Positions 44,201 to 58,940 of a stretch of DNA of 64,000 nucleotides are shown piece after piece. Source of the DNA: Zelopaecilomyces penicillatus (Eukaryota > Ascomycota > Sordariomycetes > Hypocreales > Pseudodiploosporaceae); NCBI GenBank assembly GCA_005765155.1, contig VCCP01000006.1, positions 2,864,501-2,928,500 on the forward strand, read 5' to 3'. The notes beneath the pieces were generated by a model, which did no database searches, was not told the origin of the DNA, and worked only from the letters and a program-made list of their open reading frames with translations. A program made the position numbers and the translations under genes. Positions within the stretch are counted from its first letter, which is position 1. Each line of letters starts with the position of its first letter.

Positions 44201-47200
44201 TGCTTCTTTATTGAAGGCCCTAGTTGAAAGGCTGGAGAGCCCATCTGATTTGGGGGCGGCATCATCTGTTCATCTCGGTCTTTTAACACTCAACTTTGCC
44301 AAATTTATTGACGGAATTGAAGACACTGCGAATACACTCAGAGTAAAAATTCGTGTGTGTCAATTGTGCGAGGCCGTAACCATGAAGAAAGAGCATCTGA
44401 ATCTCAGAGATGATGTTCGTATCCGAAACCAACTTCTTGAATATATATTTGGTTGGGTTGATCGACCTCATTCACCACAGACAGATCAAACTACGGTAAC
44501 AGTACGACATGATGACTTAATTCGGGTTCAGAAAGACCTTGATAGAGCTTGTTTAAGAGCCCTTGCCGATCTTACATTTCGTCTACCATTACAGCCATCA
44601 GACAGTCAAACAGATGCCGGTATGAGTGAGATGAAGTCGCAGATGTTCCACACTTATTTCAATCGCTTTTTGTCATTACTCAATCATGAACCCTCTGAAT
44701 CTAGTCGAGTGGAGGCTGCTTCAAATGCGGCAACTCGAGACGATGTTTTGTCTAGCTCTGATCTTGCTATCACTATTCTTTCGAATCTCCTTAGTGCAAA
44801 TATTGATGTTGGGCTCAAACACTCGCTCAACATTGGATATCATGACAATGTTGATATCAGGACAGCCTTTGTTAAAGTTCTCTACAACATTCTCATCCAA
44901 GGTACAGAGTTCAGCAGCTTGACGGACTCGGCTGTTAGTGAAAAATATGAAGAGCTTCTAGACGTTGGTTGGCCATACAATGACATGCTTTGAGACTTAA
45001 TTTGGGTTACTGATAATATTTATGTAGTTGCTTACAACAGACTTGTCCCTCTCTGTCTCCATGAGCTCAATCTGTCCAAGCACAGAGGTTGACGAATTGA
45101 CAGTATGTCTGTTGACCGTCTTCGAACAGCGGGGTCTCACCTTTGACCTATTTGAGGCGCTAATAAAGGCCGAAATAGAGCAGACCGGCACGTAAATCAG
45201 CTCTATCACGAGAACGCAGCTAACTGATCACTCAGAAAATGAAGCTGAGATTCTGCGTCGGAATTGCGTCGCCACTAAGATGCTATCCGTCTATGCTAAA
45301 TGGAAAGGCTTCTCATATCTTCGATCCACTCTTCACAAAATCTTAGAGAGGCTTATGCTCACTTCTCAAGATCTGGATTTGGAACTTGACCCAGTACGTG
45401 TAAACACACCCGAGGAGCTTCAAAAAAACGCACTACAGCTTCAGATTGTTGCCAAAGTCTTCATGGATGATATTTGTGCCTCCACGTCAAATATACCACC
45501 GTCGTTTAGGAAACTCTGCAGTATAGTAAGTCTCAATGGGGCACAACACCATATTAATACTCGATAACTTATCCTTTGAGCAGATATCCGATGCAGTTCT
45601 GCCCCGTTTCCCTAATGCGAAATACACAGCTGTGGGGGCTTTTATATTCCTGCGGTTCTTCTGCCCAGCTATTGTTGCACCGGATGCGGAGGGGCTTGTA
45701 CTGACTGCTCCATCTAAAGAAATGAGACGTGGGCTCTTACTTATCGCCAAGATCATACAGAATCTAGCAAATAATGTGCTCTTCGGAACAAAAGAACCCT
45801 ACATGTTTCCATTGAACCATTTTCTCGTTCAGAATATCCATGTTGTGACGGCCTTTTTGCGTGAAATTTCTGTGAGTTTGAACGTTTTCTTCTTCTCTCG
45901 GAAGTCAGGGCTTACAAACATTTGGAAGATATCACCTGGGACTGTTGAATGCGGCAGCAGCAGAGAAGGGTTGGATTTTGGATCTTGCGTTGCCCTACAT
46001 CGATTTCTATACGATCATTGGGATCATCTTAGGCAAACTCTCGTCACCCGGGAAAGGAGGGAGTATGTCCGCTCTCCAGGAGAACATTCTCGTGGTCGCT
46101 CACCAGTCTTGGAGCCACTTCGGAACCTTATCACAAATCTTGGACCGCCCCCTTTAGCAATATCATGGAACCGTCCCCAGATCTCATCCAACAGCCCACC
46201 TTTGTATTCTCGGTTTCAGAACTTCATGTTGCGAAACGCATTCCGTGGTACAGAATCCTTCATGACTTCACGAGCCGTATATGATGGAGGCGAGAGTAAA
46301 GTAAGCATGTACATACATTCAAACATATTATACCCGTCTTCTGACACTAAAACAAGGATGGACTGTCAATTGTTTGCGTGATTCTACGACATATTGAAAC
46401 CGACAGTATCGACTACGACACAATGCTCTACTGCTATCTCAAGGTTGGTGATGCATTTTATGAATCGTTTTTTTTTACTATATCATAGCTGGCTCACCAA
46501 TGCCATGATATGAGTACCACTAGTCTTCTCAGGTTTTGGCTTTAAGTACCCCAGCGGAAGTTGACAAGTACAACAGATTGCAAGTAGACTTTGGCATGAG
46601 CCTTTTGGTCTTTTCATAGACGCAACATGCTATAACGGGCGGAATGAACCTAAAGATGACTTTTTCAAAGCCCTTGACCTTTTGACACCATCGGAGCTGT
46701 CACTTAATCTCGCTCGAATCTATATTTATAACATGAATAGTGCTTTCAAGTTAGTTCACACAAAACTATTCGTGGGTTTTACAAAGCTAAAACCATGGGA
46801 ACAGGAGATGCTTTCGGCGGCTTCTACGAATATCGACGAAGAATGAGAATAGCGTTTTCCACCCGAACAATGTGGATTATCATTTGATCGGAAGTCTGCA
46901 GGATTTGCAAGCCCATTTCCATCTTGGCCAACTCCATCTTCCCAAAGAGACCATTAGTGTTGTAACTGATACGCGCTATATGTTTCAACCGATTACACGA
47001 TTATCGAAGTCTAAAGGAAAAGTTGAGGTGGTAATCAAAGTCGGTAGCCAATTTGTCCAAGTTGCGACTACGAAAAAACAGGAGGTGTTATCGGGATTAC
47101 GTCTCAGTACTACTGTGAATGACATATTTCGTTTAGGTGAAGTAGACGAAACAGCCACGACCATACAGTCAGACGATGATTCTGCTTTTGGACTTCGTGC

Positions 47201-49748
47201 TGATGGCGGGAAGATCGTAATGTGCTTCACAAGCCCCAAGAAGTCCGATGTGCTTCAAACTATCCGGGGCGCCAAGGGGAAATATGGTAAAGATAATCGA
47301 ACGTACAAACCTTTCGAACGACTGATGCGGCCACAAGACGTTCCTGGCACACTGCTCAACTTGGCTCTAACAAACTTGTTGAGCGCGGATGCTGCATTAA
47401 GATTGTCGTCATACAATCTACTTGGAGCACTATGCCGTGCTTTTAATTTTGGCACCGCTGCGCGATTATCTTGTACCAGGGGTAAGTGATAGCTCCTATT
47501 TTTCTTCTAGGTTCGCCAATTTCTAACATTTTTCTGGACCTTGCTGTACCCGTGGATCCCACCCGATTTGTAGTCGAGATTAGTAGAATCCTGGCCGATA
47601 CTGAGTCGCAACTAACCTCGGATTTTCTAACTGAATTCTTCGTGGGCTGGGAAAGTTTTCCTGACGAACAAAAGCCCATCAGTCTAGCATATATGGCACC
47701 CTGGCTATTCGGTCTCCGAACACATGTTCTAACCGCTGATCTCGACGGGGAAAAGGGTAAAGAGAAAGTTGCCACTCTGTTCCGGAAATTAATCGATCTT
47801 ATTGTGCTGGACCAAAGCCTTTCGTTCGCATTGGAGCAGTTCGTGTGGCCGTCAATCGCTAAGGACGAGGTCTTACTGGAAATATTTATGGATGAGCTGA
47901 TGAAGACCGCTTTAAGCTATGGCACCAACGAAGAAACCCTTGATATCATCACTCCAGTGGTTGTTAGTATCGGCACAGTTACACTTCGGGGAAAAATCCT
48001 CTCACGCCTTCGCAAAGCTTTAAATCGCTCGTCACTTCGACCAACAAGGTATTTGTACGATAATGCGGTCTGGTCAGAGATATGCATACTTTTGCAACTC
48101 TGTCTTGCCTTGTCATTCGACTGCGGTGTACAATCACAGCTCTTCTTACCCGAAGTGTTCCACATAGTGACAATGCTGGCCAATACTGGTGAGCAGAGTG
48201 TACGGATGCTTGTCTACAAACTGCTTGTGAACACGATCCATGCAGTCTGTACTTCTTTTGATCTAGATGATGCCAAGCTTGTAAAACTACGATCAAATCT
48301 CGATTTATTGTGCGAACCCCGAGGTGACATTTTTTCATCCCCGCCAACTTCTGCTCGTGACGGCGCATCCATTTCCACCGCACAAGATTCAGGACCGACA
48401 TTGGCTGCTACTGAGAATCTAGCAGTGATTTTGTACGATATTTGTTCCATCGCTGCCCCATCTATCAACTTATCAAATGCTTGGCGATCCCGCTGGATGA
48501 GTCTCGTGGCTAGCACAGCATTTCAGAATAACCCAGCTGTTCAGCCGCGAGCTTTTGCTGTCATGGGATATCTAGCTCGCGAAGAGGTGGATGATGATCT
48601 GCTTTATCAGGTTCTTGTAGCTCTGAGGAATAGTGTGTCACAATTTGGAGAGGATGGCAACAGTGAAATGCTTATTTCCATCATTACCTCACTCTCCAAA
48701 ATGATGACAAAACTCCCTTCAACGTCTCGATATGGACTTCAACTTTTCTGGTTGGCTATATCTCTTGTTCGACTTGTACCAGCTAGTCTGTTCAACTGCA
48801 CGGCACAGTTTCTCGAGGCAATTTTGACCAACATTGGTACTACAGGTCAAGTGAGGGGCCAAAAAATGGTTCCACTGCTTCTACAAAGTCGCAGCCAGCT
48901 GGATGAGGCTGCTTTGCCTCTTGATGAGGCATATGGCATTCATTTTAACGAGGAGAATTTCCATTTTGCCGTCTGTGCCTGTTTAGTGCGCGGTTTGACA
49001 GACACAGTGACTCGGTTGTCTGCCGTCCGCGTTCTGTCATCATTTCTTGAGATCTCGACATGGACAGAAGGCCCGCAAGAAAAGGCTTGTCATGTAATAT
49101 ATGGATCTCCGTATTTAGCTTTGATTATGGCGCGGGGTGTTGGGCATGAAGACCTGAGAGACAGTCTCTGGCTTGCCGGGATTAACCCTGATGGAATAAA
49201 CAACATGGCTGGATCTTATGGGCGACAAGACATAAAGAACATAAAAGACAAGGATCTCTTGCTCATTGCAGCAATAGAGTTGGTTGATTTTCAGTATTTG
49301 GAAGACGTTGCGCAGGCTCGGAGCATTCAGTGGCTCAACGAGTTAGCACTGGCACGACCTACAGTTTTTATACAACTGTAAGTTGATCATTATCTTCTAC
49401 TTTAGAACATTGAGCTAATGGATGGCAGATGCGGTGTTGTACCTTCTATCCTTGGCGATGTCCTGCTTCATGGCCAGGACTCTGGAGCTTTGGAAGCGGC
49501 CCATACTTTGCTGAGGACGTTAACATCGGATGCCAGTTACGCCAAAGCAATGGACTCCATACGCCCATTGACAGAGGCGCTGAACGCAATGGGCTTTGGT
49601 GGGCTATGGCGGTCGTCCACTCAAGGTTTAATGGATGGGGTGAAAAGCGAATGCTTCGACCTAACGGAGAAACTGATTGAGGTAACATCATCTTACTTCT
49701 CTTCCTTGGACTATATGACTAATGCTTGATCAGTTAATTGTGATTTAA
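41276..49748 (+). CDS. Neurofibromin/Ira-type Ras GTPase-activating protein (15 exons)
   Basis: Stimulates GTP hydrolysis by Ras, lowering Ras-cAMP signalling; orthologous in type to yeast Ira1/2 and human NF1. Predicted exons: 41276-41329, 41393-42841, 42894-43207, 43258-43372, 43431-44963, 45028-45187, 45236-45525, 45584-45871, 45929-46300, 46357-46443, 46577-46749, 46805-47481, 47511-49377, 49429-49681, 49734-49748, giving 2,548 residues in a continuous frame. The start MNGDSGLV and early exon-intron layout fit fungal homologues. The RasGAP domain spans about residues 1,140-1,400, with LRRNCVATK (arginine-finger loop, about 1,213-1,221) and the FLRFFCPAIVAP signature (about 1,327-1,338). 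A Sec14-PH-like module follows (FIDATCYNGR, YIYNMNSAF, IEVVIKVGS-type strand), then a helical C-terminal half. Odd points: a GC-AG intron at 45188, a candidate 29-nt intron at 47482, and AAG acceptors at 45928 and 46356. The last exon encodes only LIVI plus stop. Confidence 0.92.
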
Positions 49749-54856
<5,108 letters not shown>

Positions 54857-56091
54857 ATCCTGATGAGAGTGTCTCGCCTGCAGATTTGGATGACAAAAAG
54901 CTGGTTCGGTTTTGTTGCGCAAAACGGCGCAAATAGCCCATTTGAATGACATTTCTGGATAACATGATTATCGCCTAGGTAAATACAGAAATTGTGCCTT
55001 AACTACCATTTGCGCATTCCTTTCGTATCTTATGAAGATAAACCATCTTAAAGATTTTGGGTCTACAATTCAACAGCACTTTCGAAATTATAAGGTTATT
55101 TTATCTAATCAGCTATTCATTTCATGTTTTCGCTTTGCCATCAAAACAGTGATATAAGAAACCTGAGCCAACGCAATTTCTATTTGTATACAGGTTTTAT
55201 ACATGCAATTACCTCCCAATAGTATAATATTGACAGCAAGAGGGAAAACGGTTGTATATCTAATCCAAGAGCTTAGGAGGCCGAAATCGAGACAAGAAAA
55301 GAGAAATGAGATGACGGATAAGGACAATAAGAATGTAGATCTGTAAACTTGATTCATAAATCGTTGCGGAAGATATGTCCGTGTGGTCTGACCTGCAGAT
55401 GTGGAAGAAAAGGTAAAATAGGCGTGGCGATAGGCGACTCGTTAATTCATCGAGAAGCGGGACGAGCAGCATCACAATTACGCAGTGCCCAAACGCAACA
55501 GTGAAGTCAAAGTGGGAAGTGGGAGTATTTGTTTTTGTTATGCACGCATTTGCCCATGACAGTGTAGTTGCCGTCGTTGTCGTCATCGCCAGCACAAAGT
55601 GAGGGTGAATCAAGGCAATCATGAGGAGTGTGATGTCAGCATGTGGGTAGAACCACGTAGGATGACGTCAGCGCCGTTCAGCAACCACTGGACCCTGCAG
55701 CTGTCGGAGGACCCTGATTTCGTTTCCCAGCGAGAAAGCTTGTGACGATCTGAAGTTGTAAGGGATTGTCTGCCAGGGTCGGCTACTCTCTGTGCTTTTG
55801 ATTCGCTAGCTTGAGGTGGCCATTTAGAGGGGGCACTCCACACCCCGCCTACTAGGCACGCCAACTCTGATGCTATTGGTTGCCGACCCATATTTTCTCC
55901 CAAACATTGATGGACATCGCCATCTCACACACAAAAACACACCCCTCCCCCGTTACGGAAACGTCATAGAGCATCATTTCAGGTATATGAATCTGGATTC
56001 GACGCAAAAGGGCTTGGTGGGTCGAGTGTGCCTTTTGCGGACACATGTCATCAACAAATGTACCACCACCACTTGTATCGGAAACACTCTT
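54857..56091. other. Convergent intergenic region (3' ends of AROM and the zinc-finger gene)
   Basis: 1,235 bp of normal composition between two convergent genes, expected to hold both 3' UTRs. Open stretches such as 55,260-55,622 (minus, 120 codons, hydrophobic) and 55,619-55,903 (minus) show no recognised domain and probably do not code. A perfect TGACGTCA palindrome is at 55,663-55,670. Confidence 0.6.
55663..55670. promoter_or_regulatory. Perfect CRE/ATF palindrome TGACGTCA
   Basis: Consensus site for bZIP factors of the ATF/CREB type. Its location, downstream of two convergent genes, gives no obvious target unless an unrecognised transcript starts nearby (an ATG on the minus strand lies at 55,622). 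It may be chance. Confidence 0.3.
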
Positions 56092-58014
56092 CTAGTCTCC
56101 ACCTCGTCGGCGATGCTTGCCAGGTAGCTCGACATTGGGATGGCAGACACGATAATGTCTTGTTAACGCGTCTGCTCTGCTAAATGTTTTCTCTTCCGTA
56201 CACAAGTTGCAATGTACTTTCTGCTTGCGTGCGTTATGAATAGTGTCCTCGTGTCGAGTTAAGTCGTACGGCCTTGAGAAAACGGTGTTGCAAGATTTGC
56301 CGGTGCTCGGGTTGATGCGGTCACAACGGTGAGGTCCTGCTTGGCTGTTCATTATGGTAGAGGCCACTCCATCATGCAGTGGCCGGGAGCCTACCATCCC
56401 ATTGATCTGTCGATGGCCCTCACGTTTGTGTTTTTGTAACAAGGAAGGTGTCTCGAATCGTAGCGAGCAGCCGTGATAGGTACATGTGTAGGTTCCCCCT
56501 TCCACACCTACCATGGCCGGTCGCCCCCTTGTGGCTGTGGTGATAATACTGGACTCTCCCGAGCTCGATGCTGTCGAGCTGAGACGAGGCATCATTGCAT
56601 CATCACCAATGTGGGGGCGTGCGATGAAGGGGTATTGTTGAGGTACTTGAATGCCCGACTGGATTTGATCCTGCAGATAACTGAACTGACCATCATCCCC
56701 TTCGTGGCTCATATTAGCACGTGCCGGTTGGTTACTAGCCACAACACCAGCCATTTGATCAATCCCAAAAGTGTCTGTGTTTTGTGGAAAAAGAGGGAAA
56801 TTCGCCTCGTCATCTTGCTCGTTGAACTCTAGCATAGCATCTTGAGGTGAGATAGTACTAGGAGTCTCCGTTTCCGTTCCTCTGGTGTTTGGATGTTGCA
56901 TACACTGTACATCTTGTCGGGCCTTGTTATGCTCACGCATTCTCTGGGCTGAGTTGAAGTGCACCGCTCCGTGCACACCATTCCAGTTGTGGCTTGATGG
57001 TGCTAGTGGAGATCCAGCCCGGAAAGGTGAAATATCCCGAGACGGATTTGTTGGAGGTGAGTGGCGTGCAGAATGGAGGTGTTGGCTATTCGCAGCATGT
57101 ATGCGCTGCTTGAACATGTCGTTTACTGGAGAACAGGTAACCGGAGCATGTGCTTGTGGTGATGAAGATGTAATGGCGAAGTTCGGATTGTAGAGCTCAT
57201 CACCATAGACATCCGTCATGGTACGGCCAAGCTTCGGGACATTTGCACAACCTGGGAACCAGGAGAGTGAGTCAATAGGCAATGGGGTTGTGAACAGGGT
57301 CGAATGCCTACCTTGTCTCCGCCTATCCACCACAAGATCAGCTTCACCGACAGTAGGTGTTGCTGGTGAATCACCAGCGACTGAGCTTGCCACCGACGTG
57401 GGATGCGAACGCGTCGATGGGTTGGCAAAATCAGGGGCAGGCAACAAACCCCGGTCAACCCGGGCTTTATGATTCAATTCCGGCCCTGATATGGTCACCG
57501 GATAAGCCATGTCGGTCACGGCATTATCCATGTGAGGGTAGGCTGAAAGGGACCCCATCGTCTTTCCAAGTTGATAGTAACCACCCTGATTCGTATTGGC
57601 ATCGTGAGAGTGTACATCAGTCAGGCTTTCTCCTGATGATTCAGTAATAGCAATATGTGGATTCGCAGATTGCTGGGTGAACGGCGAAGCTGGGCCATTG
57701 GATCCTAATGAGGACAAAGACGATTCGCGTTGATGGGTGAAACGCCCCAACTTGGGAGTGTACTGTGTGAAACCACCCCAGGCATCAGACTGCATTGAAT
57801 CCAAAGGTAGGCTATCAAAGAAGGCTGTTAGGCTGTCAAGTCGAGAGGCGGACAGTTGGCTCGGGGCCATATATTCAAATCCGTAGTCGTTGGACAGTTC
57901 AAGAGGGCAGTCGGGTTGATGATAGTCGTGGTGCTGGTTATTTCTCTGATTTTGATGCAGCTGTTGTTGCTGTGATTTTTGATGGCGAGTTGATGTTTGT
58001 GCAAAAGATATCAT
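56092..58014 (-). CDS. C2H2 zinc-finger transcription factor, Rpn4-like
   Basis: Nuclear DNA-binding regulator. I start at 58,014 (MISFAQTSTRHQKSQQ); the frame is open upstream to 58,212 but that extension looks like 5' UTR. A 60 bp in-frame intron is likely at 57,311-57,252 (GTAGGC...TTGACTC...TTCCCAG), leaving 620 residues; unspliced it would be 640. The N-terminus is Gln/His/Asn-rich, and the middle is Ser/Pro-rich and presumably disordered. Three fingers lie near the C-terminus: CTYHGCSLRFE (about 491-514), an atypical finger HRCDRINPSTGKSCNTVF...SRPYDLTRHEDTIH (about 542-573) and VHCNLCTEEKTFSRADALTRHYRVCH (about 580-605), ending GKHRRRGGD. The pattern of a long first loop, SRPYDLTRH and SRADALTRH resembles yeast Rpn4, activator of proteasome genes; that assignment is inference. 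Confidence 0.88.
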   Translation of the reverse strand: MISFAQTSTRHQKSQQQQLHQNQRNNQHHDYHQPDCPLELSNDYGFEYMAPSQLSASRLDSLTAFFDSLPLDSMQSDAWGGFTQYTPKLGRFTHQRESSLSSLGSNGPASPFTQQSANPHIAITESSGESLTDVHSHDANTNQGGYYQLGKTMGSLSAYPHMDNAVTDMAYPVTISGPELNHKARVDRGLLPAPDFANPSTRSHPTSVASSVAGDSPATPTVGEADLVVDRRRQGRHSTLFTTPLPIDSLSWFPGCANVPKLGRTMTDVYGDELYNPNFAITSSSPQAHAPVTCSPVNDMFKQRIHAANSQHLHSARHSPPTNPSRDISPFRAGSPLAPSSHNWNGVHGAVHFNSAQRMREHNKARQDVQCMQHPNTRGTETETPSTISPQDAMLEFNEQDDEANFPLFPQNTDTFGIDQMAGVVASNQPARANMSHEGDDGQFSYLQDQIQSGIQVPQQYPFIARPHIGDDAMMPRLSSTASSSGESSIITTATRGRPAMVGVEGGTYTCTYHGCSLRFETPSLLQKHKREGHRQINGMVGSRPLHDGVASTIMNSQAGPHRCDRINPSTGKSCNTVFSRPYDLTRHEDTIHNARKQKVHCNLCTEEKTFSRADALTRHYRVCHPNVELPGKHRRRGGD

Positions 58015-58814
58015 GATGATTGGGGTTGTCGAGATCCAAGTAATAAAGAGTCGACCCCGGATCAAGGTGGCAAACCAGACTTCTTTATAATTCCAGTCGG
58101 CTGCACCGGTAGTCTCGTTGAAAACAAAACCCTGGAGGGGGAGTGGGGTCTCAACGGGATGGGTGTGGACGAAAGAAGTGAGGGAGGGGCGTGTGCGGTA
58201 GACACACACCAAGGCCCCGCAGAGAGCCGATGTGGTGGTGTGAGAACTCCTTGAACAAACCGTACCCGTCGGTACTTCTCAGTGTACCGCGGTGGACACA
58301 CCCCGCTCAAGCACCATACTGTACAAGCTGAAGGTCACTTCCCAGTTGCAGGCACGGAACCCACACAACTAGGTACGTACACGGTACGCCGACATCTTTG
58401 ACTGTGTCTGGCAGGTCAGGGAAGCGCAAAGAAAGAGAAAGAATAGACTGACATGCCATAGGCCCGGTATTACAGCATTAATTGAAAGTCATCAATATCT
58501 GGACAAGTGTCGAAACATAGTCCAGACGCATCCGTCCATAGTCCCTTGCCAATGGGCTGGTGATGGCGAGGGTTTTCAACAACCATGCGTAGGTATCCAT
58601 AAATCAGCACAATTAAAAGCATGCACCTAGGGCCCTACATAAGTCGGCAAACTTCCGTCCGTTTCGCTCGCAAAAGTCTATTGGGTTGCGCGGGTTCAAA
58701 CACATTCCGAGGCTCGCGTTGAATCTCCATTGTCCAGTGTTGAGTTGCAGATGGGAGCACTTGCCTAAGTCCCAGCGGGGGTCTCATCCGTTGCCAATCT
58801 GGCGGCCTCTGAGA
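58015..58814 (-). promoter_or_regulatory. Upstream region of the zinc-finger gene
   Basis: 800 bp containing the 5' UTR and promoter of the minus-strand regulator. It includes a stretch rich in GTACC/GGTAC motifs (58,255-58,390). No second gene was recognised. Confidence 0.5.
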
Positions 58815-58940
58815 CTTAGGTACCTACCTAGGGCTACCAGGTACCTAGTTACCTACCTACATTTAGCCCAGTACCTACTAGGTAGGTACGGTAGGTAGGT
58901 AGTAATACTCCGTACATGTGCACCTAGGTAGTAAGTAGTA
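58815..58940. repeat. Cluster of TAGGTAC/GTACCTA motifs
   Basis: Within about 125 bp the core ACCTA or its complement TAGGT occurs more than ten times in both orientations (TTAGGTACCTACCTAGG, AGGTACCTAGTTACCTACC, TACTAGGTAGGTACGG, CACCTAGGTAGTAAG), together with ACTCCGTACATG. Such imperfect palindromic clusters recur in intergenic DNA of many filamentous ascomycetes. They could form cruciforms or bind a factor; function unknown. Confidence 0.8.

Noticed and set aside
58015..58212. N-terminal extension of the zinc-finger protein from an upstream ATG
   Set aside because: The extra 66 residues have no regulator-like composition; MISFAQTSTRHQKSQQ precedes the Gln-rich region expected at the N-terminus. 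A longer form is not excluded.
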